Below, piece by piece: positions 1 through 6,120 of a stretch of 6,180 bases of DNA; positions within the stretch are counted from its first letter, which is position 1; every line of letters begins with the position of its first letter. The position numbers and the translations under genes were made by a program. The notes beneath the pieces are model-generated. The model was not told the DNA's origin and searched no databases. It worked only from the letters and a program-made list of their open reading frames with translations. Source of the stretch: Patescibacteria group bacterium (GTDB lineage Bacteria; Patescibacteriota; Minisyncoccia; Minisyncoccales; GWA2-46-15); assembly GCA_018895125.1 (NCBI GenBank), contig JAHIOR010000019.1, forward strand, positions 1 through 6,180, in the 5' to 3' direction.

Positions 1-98
1 ACGCCTTGTTGGGCTAAAGCTGGGCCAACCGGAGGAGCAGGAGTTGCCTGGCCAGCCATAATCTGAAGCTTGAGAACTGCTTTTACTTTTTTAGCCAT
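1..98 (-). CDS. rplK: 50S ribosomal protein L11, N-terminal fragment (cut by window edge)
   Basis: Only the first 32 codons and part of codon 33 are present; the gene continues beyond position 1. The translation begins MAKKVKAVLKLQIMAGQA and continues through APPVGPALAQQG, which matches the start of bacterial L11 (KLQ.xAG.A.P.PPVGPALGQ.G). L11 binds the GTPase-associated region of 23S rRNA at the base of the L7/L12 stalk. The start is the ATG ending at 98, ten bases after the nusG stop, the usual nusG-rplK order. One departure is Ala29 where the family normally has Gly (PALGQ to PALAQ). The sequence before the ATG has no Shine-Dalgarno motif. The ten-base gap leaves little room for the L1-binding leader that controls this operon in E. 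coli. Confidence 0.95.
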   Translation of the reverse strand, partial: MAKKVKAVLKLQIMAGQATPAPPVGPALAQQG

Positions 99-108
99 AT
101 TTGAATAA

Positions 109-654
109 TTAGAGTTTCTTAATCTGCAAGGAATCCAATTCTACTGGGGTATCGCGGCCAAACATATTGATCAAAACTTTGACCTTGCCCCTTTCTTCGT
201 CAACTTCTGAGATTTTGCCGTCAAAATCCTTAAAGGGGCCGTCGGTGATCTTAATCGGATCATTAATCTTAACGTCGATCTTAAACCGAGGCTCTTCAAC
301 CCCCATTCGCTTCTTAAGGCTTTCTATTTCCTGGCTAGACACCGGAATCGGGGTGGTGCCGGCGCCGACAAAGCCAGTGACGTTAGGAGTGTTTCTGACT
401 ACATACCATGAATCATCAGTAACAATCATTTCAACAATAACATATCCTGGATAAATCTTTTCCTCAACCACCCTTCTCTTGCCGTTTTTAATCTTAATTT
501 TCTTTTCTTTTGGCACCACCACGTTAAAAATCTTGTCTTCCATTCCCAAAGACTCAATTCTTTGCTTTAAGTTTCTGGCCACAGCGTCCTCATAGCCTGA
601 ATAGGTATGAATGACGTACCAATTCTTTTCTTGCGGTAATCTTTGTTTTGACAT
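109..654 (-). CDS. nusG: Transcription termination/antitermination factor NusG
   Basis: A 181-residue protein, full length for bacterial NusG. Residues about 10-115 form the NGN domain, which contacts the RNA polymerase clamp: NWYVIHTYSGYED near the start, the YPGYVIVEM segment at 68-76 and TPNVTGFVG at 89-97. Residues about 128-175 form the KOW domain, with ITDGPFKDFDGKI at 136-148 and FGRDTPVEL at 165-173. In E. coli the equivalent FGR.TPVEL region is where NusG touches Rho or ribosomal protein S10, so coupling of transcription and translation is plausible here (inference). There is no domain II insertion. The stop is TAA. It lies 12 bases after secE and 10 before rplK, in the standard secE-nusG-rplK order. 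The upstream sequence CTTTACGAATTT has no Shine-Dalgarno match. Confidence 0.98.
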   Translation of the reverse strand: MSKQRLPQEKNWYVIHTYSGYEDAVARNLKQRIESLGMEDKIFNVVVPKEKKIKIKNGKRRVVEEKIYPGYVIVEMIVTDDSWYVVRNTPNVTGFVGAGTTPIPVSSQEIESLKKRMGVEEPRFKIDVKINDPIKITDGPFKDFDGKISEVDEERGKVKVLINMFGRDTPVELDSLQIKKL

Positions 655-666
655 AAATTCGTAAAG

Positions 667-864
667 TTATTGCTGCAGTATAACTTTATTTAAGAGTTTA
701 GTAAACACTAAGTCGGTTCCCCCTAAAAACATGGCCATAATAACTGATAGGCCAAGTACCACCAAGGTATATTTCAAAACCTCTTTTTTGCTGGGCCAAT
801 TAACCTTTTTTGCCTCAGAGACAGATCCTTTTAAAAAGTTGGTGATTTTGTTAAAAATGTTCAT
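667..864 (-). CDS. secE: Preprotein translocase subunit SecE (single-span)
   Basis: A 65-residue membrane protein, the short single-span form of SecE rather than the three-span E. coli form. Residues 1-30 hold the amphipathic surface helix with the family signature EAKKVNWPSKKEV at 17-29 (E.KKV.WPS.KE.). Residues about 31-57 form one hydrophobic membrane helix that clamps the two halves of SecY. With SecY, and usually SecG, it makes the protein-conducting channel in the cytoplasmic membrane. It sits directly before nusG, which confirms the identity. It starts 26 bases after the gyrB stop, in a very AT-rich spacer without a hairpin or Shine-Dalgarno motif. An ATG further upstream in the spacer meets a TAA two codons later and is not a usable start. 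Confidence 0.96.
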   Translation of the reverse strand: MNIFNKITNFLKGSVSEAKKVNWPSKKEVLKYTLVVLGLSVIMAMFLGGTDLVFTKLLNKVILQQ

Positions 865-890
865 ATATTTTATTATTTCATTATTATTCT

Positions 891-2900
891 CTAAACATCA
901 ATGTTTTTAGCTTCTTTAGCATAGGCTAGGATAAACTTTTTTCTTGGCATCACTTCTCCACCCATCAAGATATCGAAAATTTTATCAGCGCTACGACCAT
1001 CTTCGATCACGACTTGTCTAAAGATCCGATTAGCTGGATTCATGGTTGTTTCCCAAAGCTGCTCTGGATTCATTTCTCCCAACCCCTTGTATCTCTGGAT
1101 TGAAACCCCCTTCATCTTTTTAACGCCATCTTCAGAATCTTGGGCTAGATCTAAGTCTTCTGTTTTTTTAGTCTTTAAAGCAGATAGTTCCGCAATAACC
1201 TTAGATTTTTCATCTTCACTATAAGCATATTTCATTTCTCTGCCGACTTGAATTTTATACAATGGCGGCTGAGCAATGTAAAGGTATCCTTTTTCAATTA
1301 GCGGTCTAAAATGCCGATAAAATAGGGTTAAAAGCAGGGTTTTAATATGATTGCCGTCAGAATCAGCATCGCACATAATCACCACTTTATGGTATCTTAA
1401 TTTTTCAATGTCAAAATCCTGGGCAATAGCAGTGCCTAAAGCAATAATTAAAGTCCTGACCTCCTTAGAATCAAGCATTTTATCCAGCCTAACTCTTTCA
1501 ACATTAAGAATTTTACCTCTTAAGGGCAGAATTGCTTGGAATCTCCTGTCCCGGCCCCCTTTAGCAGAACCTCCGGCAGAAGGTCCCTCAACAATATATA
1601 GTTCTGATTTTGAAGGATCCCGGGATATGCAATCAGACAGTTTGCCCGGTAAAGACAAACCATCAAGAACCCCTTTTCTTAAAACCGTTTCCTTGGCAGC
1701 CCGAGCTGCTTTTCTGGCCTTGGCAGATAAAAGACATTTATCAAGAATGGCTGAGGCATCATTGGGATTTCTTTCAAGAAAATCACTTAAGCCCTCGCTG
1801 ACTACGGTTTCAACCGCAGACTTGACTTCCACGTTCCCTAATTTAGCCTTAGTCTGGCCTTCAAATTGAGGTTCTCTGATTTTAACTGAAACCACAGCTA
1901 CTAAACCTTCTTTAGTATCTTCGCCAGTTAAGTTATCGTCCTTTTCCTTGAGAATGTTATTCTTCCTGGCATAATCATTTAAGCCTCTGGTTAAGGCTGT
2001 TCTTAAGCCGGTTAGATGAGTACCGCCTTCTTGAGTATAGATATTATTGGCAAAAGACTCTTCATAACATTCAACATCATCAATATATTGGAAAGAAACT
2101 TCTACCAAAACATTCTCTTTTTCTCCAGTACAATAGAAAACATTATTGTAATGCGTTTCTGAGTCGCGAACCAGATATTTAACATATGAACTGATGCCGC
2201 CTTCAAAGTAAAAGTCATAAGTCATTTTCTCGGCGTCTTGGCCGCTCCTTTCGTCTGAAACTCTTATCTTTACCCCTCGAGTTAAGTAAGCTTGCTGGCG
2301 AAGATGGCCGAGAATTCTTTTGAAATCATACTTTATTTCTTTAAAAATACTTGGATCAGCCTCGAAAATAACAGTAGTACCGCTGCCCCGGCATGATCCT
2401 AATTTTTGCACTTTTGATTTAGGCTTGCCTTTTAAATATTCCTGGGAATATCTAAAACCGTCTCGACAAATCTCAGCTTTCATCCAGCTGGACAAAGCAC
2501 AAACAACAGAAACGCCAACGCCATGAAGACCACCAGATACCTGATAAGCTTTGCTGCCGAACTTGGCGCCGGCATGCAAAGTTGTCATGACTGTTTCTAA
2601 GGCTGATTTCTTAGTCTGAGGGTGAATTTCAACAGGAATGCCCCGACCGTCATCAATAGTTTTAACCCGATTTCCTTTCATTAAGACCACTTCAATATTC
2701 TTAGCATGACCGGCCATGGCTTCATCAAGCGAATTATCAACGCACTCCCAGACTAAATGATGAAGGCCGTCTGGACCGGTTGAACCAATATACATTCCCG
2801 GTCTTTTTCTAACCGGGTCTAGTCCCTCTAAAACGTAAATGTCAGCAGCAGTGTAGCCTGCTTCTTTTTTAACAGATTTCTTAATCGTTTTCTTTGCCAT
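891..2900 (-). CDS. gyrB: DNA gyrase subunit B (ATPase subunit)
   Basis: A 669-residue type IIA topoisomerase ATPase subunit, close to the short GyrB length of Gram-positives and lacking the roughly 165-residue E. coli insertion. With GyrA it introduces negative supercoils using ATP. The lysine-rich N-terminus (1-12) is followed by the GHKL ATPase domain: E52 and N56 in ECVDNSLDE, D83-P89 in DDGRGIP, the ATP-lid GGLHGVGVSVV at 123-133, and the transducer QTK at 349-351. The Toprim domain has E438, then DADSDG at 511-516 with the metal-binding acidic residues retained. The tail has QRYKGLGEMNPEQLWETTM at 602-620 and LMGGEVMPRKKF at 645-656. The usual EGDSAGG reads EGPSAGG (438-444), a Pro at the E. 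coli D426 position. A lysine- and acid-rich stretch at about 565-598 looks inserted compared with B. subtilis GyrB. QRYKGLGEMN and the overall match favour GyrB over ParE, though no GyrA-box evidence exists in this window. It starts 12 bases after pheT and ends in TAG. Confidence 0.95.
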   Translation of the reverse strand: MAKKTIKKSVKKEAGYTAADIYVLEGLDPVRKRPGMYIGSTGPDGLHHLVWECVDNSLDEAMAGHAKNIEVVLMKGNRVKTIDDGRGIPVEIHPQTKKSALETVMTTLHAGAKFGSKAYQVSGGLHGVGVSVVCALSSWMKAEICRDGFRYSQEYLKGKPKSKVQKLGSCRGSGTTVIFEADPSIFKEIKYDFKRILGHLRQQAYLTRGVKIRVSDERSGQDAEKMTYDFYFEGGISSYVKYLVRDSETHYNNVFYCTGEKENVLVEVSFQYIDDVECYEESFANNIYTQEGGTHLTGLRTALTRGLNDYARKNNILKEKDDNLTGEDTKEGLVAVVSVKIREPQFEGQTKAKLGNVEVKSAVETVVSEGLSDFLERNPNDASAILDKCLLSAKARKAARAAKETVLRKGVLDGLSLPGKLSDCISRDPSKSELYIVEGPSAGGSAKGGRDRRFQAILPLRGKILNVERVRLDKMLDSKEVRTLIIALGTAIAQDFDIEKLRYHKVVIMCDADSDGNHIKTLLLTLFYRHFRPLIEKGYLYIAQPPLYKIQVGREMKYAYSEDEKSKVIAELSALKTKKTEDLDLAQDSEDGVKKMKGVSIQRYKGLGEMNPEQLWETTMNPANRIFRQVVIEDGRSADKIFDILMGGEVMPRKKFILAYAKEAKNIDV

Positions 2901-2912
2901 GTGTTTGCTTGA

Positions 2913-4865
2913 TTAGCTCTTTAATATATTAAAAACTTGAGAGTGTTTGGCCTTGGCTTCCTGGTCTGACAGGCCAAAATACGTAACCTTAACAGTATAA
3001 CGAATTTTATCTTTTAAAGGAAAACTATCGATTAGTTCAAGACTCCAAAGATTTTTGCCAATCTTTCCAGTCAGCTCTTTTAACGGACCAATGATGTTTT
3101 TATCTTTTGAAATTTCTAAGTTAGCGTCAAGAATAACCAGCTTTTGGGTTAGCTCAACAACTGGATTTAGGCTAAAACTTTTGATCAAACTGCTGAGCTG
3201 GGAAATATTGATTTCGGCAAAGGTATAATTAACTTTGGCCTTGTAGATAATACCAAGGTTTTTGTCATTGATCATGATATCCCAGCAGGAAAAAACATTG
3301 GCAACCTGGGGTTTTCTTGTTGAAGGTAGATAAGAGATTTTATCAAAGCCAAGGGATAAAAGCAGTGTTTCAAGGGCTTTTTTCAGCTTAGAGACAGATT
3401 TTTTATCTTTTGAAGCAACGAGCATTCCCAGGCTTTCATGCTCCAAATAGCGAGATCCTTTTTTACCAAAAACTTTGCCGATTTCAAACAGTTTGATTTT
3501 ATTAATATTTCTTTTCACATACTCTTGATACTGGAGGAATAAACTCGGAGCAATTGACTGCCTTAAATCAGGGAACTCTTCATTAACTGAATTCTGGGTT
3601 GAAATATTATCCCAGTCCAAGTAGTTGGTTTTCAGATTAGTTTCTTTCTTAGTTAGGGTCCAGGACAAGATTTCATCAAAACCAATAATGCTGAGAATGT
3701 CTCTGGCTTTTTCTGAAAGCCTAAAGGTCATTGGCGTGATCTGGTCAGCAACGACAAGAGCCGGGGGCATATTTGAAGGAATCTTCTCAAAGCCGAATAT
3801 CCTGATAACTTCTTCAGCAACATCTTCACTAAGATTAACATCCATTCTGTCTAGGGGCGGCGAGACAACTAGTTTTTGACCTGATCCTGAAACCCTAAAC
3901 CTTAAGTCTTTTAAGATCCTGACAGCTTGAGAAGAATTAATGTCTATACCAGCTATGAGACTGGCAAGTTTTGGATCAAATTTAATTCTTGGAGCCAGTT
4001 GTTTCCTGGAATAAAAACTAAAAGGATTAGTTTTAATTTTGCCGCCGGCATGTTTTAAAATTAAAGAAACTAAGAGATTAGCGGCCCAATCCAGATTAGC
4101 CGGACTCAAGTCTTTTTTCAATCTGATACTGGCCTCGGTGACAATCTTCAGGCTTTTAGAGTCTTTGTAGATCGAAATCCGGTCATAAATTGCCATTTCA
4201 GCAATAATATTCTTGCTCTTTAGACTGATTTCTGCTGTTTTACCGCCAACAATGCCAGCTAATCCTAATATGTTCTTGTCGTCTCTAATAATAACTTCCT
4301 GCCCTGAAAGTGCTACTTTAACCCCATCTAAAGTAACCAGGGTTTTAAAGTCATGCCTAGTGTCCCAACAAAGACTGCCTGTCATTTTATCGCTGTCTAA
4401 TAAATGAGAAGGATAACCGGTTAAAACCATGACGTAATTTGAAAGGTCAACTAGTAAGTTAATGCTGTTAATATCATAGAAAGCTAAGAATTCTTTGAGC
4501 CAGGCCGGAGATTGTTTGTTCTCAACTCCAGTAATCTCAAAAGCCAAAGCTCTTTTCACCTTGTTTTTAGCCTTAACCTTAATTTTAGAACTTTCTTTTG
4601 GCAAAACTGGTATTTTTCCTAAAGGCAATTTGCAGTTTAAGCCGTAATAGGCAGCTGCTTCTCTGGCTAAACCAATAACAGAAAGACAGTCAGCCCGGTT
4701 TTGTCTGACTTCAAAACTCAAAAGCCAATCATTTTTATTATTGAATTTGACTCGTTGCAACTCGTCTATCATTAAACCAGCCATGGTAAACTTTTGACCA
4801 ATCTGCTTTGGATCGGCCTTAAGACCAGGAACCAATTGTTTTAATTGACTATAAAGTATTTTCAT
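2913..4865 (-). CDS. pheT: Phenylalanine--tRNA ligase beta subunit, lacking the tRNA-binding OB domain
   Basis: A 650-residue beta subunit of the (alpha-beta)2 PheRS, against about 790-800 in most bacteria. The start chosen is MKILYSQLKQLV at 4865; an in-frame ATG at 4991 would add 42 residues inside pheS with no family resemblance. Order of domains: B1 (1-80) with TMAGL at 27-31 running almost directly into NRADCLSVIGLARE at 56-69, so the EMAP/OB tRNA-binding insert that separates these segments in E. coli is absent. B3/4 editing domain follows (about 105-260): VDLSNYV at 139-145, GYPSHLLD at 150-157, GLAGIVGG at 201-208, and E223. By alignment H154 and E223 match editing residues H261 and E334 of the Thermus enzyme, so proofreading may be kept (inference). 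B5 covers about 285-365 (DVAEEVIRIFGFEKIP at 348-363), a catalytic-like core about 380-560, and the C-terminal FDX-ACB anticodon domain about 565-650 is present but degenerate at its start. It overlaps pheS by 17 bases, implying translational coupling. Confidence 0.94.
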   Translation of the reverse strand: MKILYSQLKQLVPGLKADPKQIGQKFTMAGLMIDELQRVKFNNKNDWLLSFEVRQNRADCLSVIGLAREAAAYYGLNCKLPLGKIPVLPKESSKIKVKAKNKVKRALAFEITGVENKQSPAWLKEFLAFYDINSINLLVDLSNYVMVLTGYPSHLLDSDKMTGSLCWDTRHDFKTLVTLDGVKVALSGQEVIIRDDKNILGLAGIVGGKTAEISLKSKNIIAEMAIYDRISIYKDSKSLKIVTEASIRLKKDLSPANLDWAANLLVSLILKHAGGKIKTNPFSFYSRKQLAPRIKFDPKLASLIAGIDINSSQAVRILKDLRFRVSGSGQKLVVSPPLDRMDVNLSEDVAEEVIRIFGFEKIPSNMPPALVVADQITPMTFRLSEKARDILSIIGFDEILSWTLTKKETNLKTNYLDWDNISTQNSVNEEFPDLRQSIAPSLFLQYQEYVKRNINKIKLFEIGKVFGKKGSRYLEHESLGMLVASKDKKSVSKLKKALETLLLSLGFDKISYLPSTRKPQVANVFSCWDIMINDKNLGIIYKAKVNYTFAEINISQLSSLIKSFSLNPVVELTQKLVILDANLEISKDKNIIGPLKELTGKIGKNLWSLELIDSFPLKDKIRYTVKVTYFGLSDQEAKAKHSQVFNILKS

Positions 4866-5934
4866 GCTCGTGGTATTTGTAAGCCAAGCTTCCGCCCAAA
4901 AGCGTTCTGATGTCAGTGATGTTGTATTTGGCCATGACCCAGCGATCCAATCCCAGACCAAAAGCAAAACCCATGAATTTCTTAGCATCAATCCCGGCCA
5001 TTTTCAGCACTTTGGGATGAATAATGCCAGCTCCCCCCATTTCTATCCAGCCAACGTTTTTACAAAGGGAGCAGCCTTTGCTTTGGCAGTTAAAGCATTG
5101 CATATCTGCTCCGACTCCGGGCTCTACTTCCGGATAATATTTATTGCGGTATCTAACAACAACTTTGGGACCGTACATTCTTTTAAAAAGAATATCCAGG
5201 GTGCCAAAAAGATCTTTTAAACTAACCTTTTCTAAAATGGCCACGCCTTGGTAATGATGAAAAATGAAATGATTGCTTTTATTCACTTTCTCATTTCTGT
5301 AAACTCTGCCCGGACAGACAAATTTCATGGGCGGCTTGCAAGAAGCCATGATCCTAGACTCAACTGAAGAAGTCTGGGTTCTTAATAAAAGATCAGGCTC
5401 TTTAATATGCCTCTGGGGATATTTCTCGCTAGCTCTCGCAATATAAATAGTATCTTGCATATCCATGGCCGGATGATTCGAGGGTACGTTCAATCTGACA
5501 AAATTATACTCGCTAGTTTCAATTTCCGGTCCGTCAACAATACTATAGCCCATTTCTATAAAAACCTTGTTTAAATGCCTGATTGTTTGGGTAATAGGAT
5601 GTAAATGTCCTATCTTGGGCAGGTTAAAACCCAAACTTTCAGCTTCAGCCTTCATTGCTTTGGCCTGGTCAGGCTGCTGACCTGAAAGCTCTTGTTTCTT
5701 AAAATCAAACAAGCGAATCATTTTTTCTTGTAAACTATTGATTTCTAATCCAACTGCTTTTCTTCTATTTTCCGGCAAGGCTTTCATTTCCTTAAAAAGC
5801 TGTTTTATCTGTCCCCTGCTACCTAAATGTTTATGAAAAATACGATCTAAATCAGCTGTGGTTTTAACAGCTTCCAAGTCTTTTTTAATTTGATTTTCCG
5901 CTGATTTTATCAGCTCTAAGTCGATTTCTGGCAT
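4849..5934 (-). CDS. pheS: Phenylalanine--tRNA ligase alpha subunit, with divergent amino-acid pocket
   Basis: A 361-residue class II synthetase catalytic subunit that charges tRNA-Phe as an (alpha-beta)2 complex with PheT in the cytoplasm. Residues 1-95 form the charged, helical N-terminal coiled-coil arm that binds tRNA. The catalytic domain starts near 108 (GHLHPITQTI). It holds motif 1 around MGYSIVDGPEIE (128-139), LLLRTQTSS at 182-190, motif 2 CPGRVYRNE at 207-215, and motif 3 GFAFGLGLDRW at 322-332. A CX2CX4CX2C cluster (C280, C283, C288, C291) looks like a zinc knuckle, a variant I recall from Parcubacterial PheS. Several residues that line the Phe pocket in Thermus PheS are changed: H178 to Q187, Q218 to H227, E220 to Q229, F258 to Y267, F260 to E269. 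The ATP-side residues R213 and E215 are kept. Pairing with pheT makes PheRS by far the best identity, but substrate handling may differ. A promoter and short leader lie just upstream; the stop is TAG, inside pheT. Confidence 0.95.
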   Translation of the reverse strand: MPEIDLELIKSAENQIKKDLEAVKTTADLDRIFHKHLGSRGQIKQLFKEMKALPENRRKAVGLEINSLQEKMIRLFDFKKQELSGQQPDQAKAMKAEAESLGFNLPKIGHLHPITQTIRHLNKVFIEMGYSIVDGPEIETSEYNFVRLNVPSNHPAMDMQDTIYIARASEKYPQRHIKEPDLLLRTQTSSVESRIMASCKPPMKFVCPGRVYRNEKVNKSNHFIFHHYQGVAILEKVSLKDLFGTLDILFKRMYGPKVVVRYRNKYYPEVEPGVGADMQCFNCQSKGCSLCKNVGWIEMGGAGIIHPKVLKMAGIDAKKFMGFAFGLGLDRWVMAKYNITDIRTLLGGSLAYKYHEHENTL

Positions 5935-5958
5935 GATTTTTAAGTCTTCAATACCTAT

Positions 5959-5987
5959 ATTTTACCTTAAAATCAAGATAAAAGCAA
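5959..5987 (-). promoter_or_regulatory. Putative sigma-70-type promoter for pheS and the downstream operon
   Basis: On the minus strand, TTGCTT (5987-5982) and TAAAAT (5964-5959) resemble -35 and -10 boxes and are separated by exactly 17 bases. Transcription would start near 5952, giving a leader of only about 18 bases before the pheS ATG at 5934. It is the only convincing promoter-like pair between the tRNAs and rplK, so it may drive pheS through rplK. The region is AT-rich, so a chance match cannot be excluded. The leader is too short for a T-box or attenuator peptide. Confidence 0.5.
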
Positions 5988-5999
5988 CCCCTGGTTGCT
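5975..5999 (-). terminator. Factor-independent terminator downstream of the tRNA genes
   Basis: Read on the minus strand, AGCAACC pairs with GGTTGCT across a three-base AGG loop (5983-5999), a perfect 7-bp stem. It is followed by the T-rich run TTTATCTT. It begins 33 bases after the 3' end of tRNA-Asp, in the right orientation to end the tRNA transcript. On the plus strand the hairpin is not followed by T residues, so it is one-directional. Its last bases form the -35 box of the predicted pheS promoter. Confidence 0.75.
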
Positions 6000-6031
6000 G
6001 TGGAAAAGACAGAATTCTTAGCTTTAATATG

Positions 6032-6107
6032 CGGACCCAAGGGGATTTGAACCCCTGATCTCCTTCGTGACAGGAAGGCGTGTTAAACCAGGCTACACTA
6101 TGGGTCC
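6032..6107 (-). tRNA. tRNA-Asp, anticodon GUC
   Basis: A full cloverleaf folds on the minus strand. The acceptor GGACCCA pairs with TGGGTCC, the D stem GTGT with ACAC, the anticodon stem CCTTC with GAAGG, and the T stem AGGGG with CCCCT around the loop TTCAAAT. The anticodon loop CTGTCAC gives GUC for Asp codons GAC and GAU. C38 and discriminator G73, both known aspartate identity elements, are present. The length is 76 bases including the discriminator. The next bases are CAT rather than CCA, so the CCA end must be added by a nucleotidyltransferase. It lies 13 bases after the preceding tRNA, so the two are probably processed from one transcript. Confidence 0.97.
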
Positions 6108-6120
6108 ATTATGTATTCTG

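Noticed and set aside
865..890. Possible separate promoter for secE in the AT-rich gyrB-secE spacer
   Set aside because: The 26 bases contain TATAAT-like strings only because they are nearly all A and T; no convincing -35 box at the right distance was found.
1351..1869. 172-codon plus-strand open frame opposite gyrB
   Set aside because: It is antisense to the conserved Toprim region of gyrB, its translation resembles no family, and there is no start signal. It is a shadow of GyrB codon use.
4866..4991. In-frame 42-residue N-terminal extension of pheT
   Set aside because: The extension would overlap pheS by 143 bases and its residues look like out-of-frame pheS; family similarity begins exactly at the ATG ending at 4865.
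4864..5220. 118-codon plus-strand open frame opposite the pheS 3' end
   Set aside because: It lies entirely opposite conserved pheS coding sequence and shows no recognisable domain; an antisense shadow.
4849..5934. PheS as a relative of SepRS or PylRS rather than PheRS, given the altered pocket
   Set aside because: It is followed by an overlapping pheT, and its motifs 2 and 3, coiled-coil arm and GWIEMGGAGIIHPKV segment are specifically PheS-like.
5935..5958. T-box riboswitch or Phe attenuator leader for pheST
   Set aside because: The predicted transcript leader is about 18 bases, with no leader peptide rich in Phe codons and no T-box sequence; the hairpin lies upstream of the predicted start site and is better explained as the tRNA terminator.
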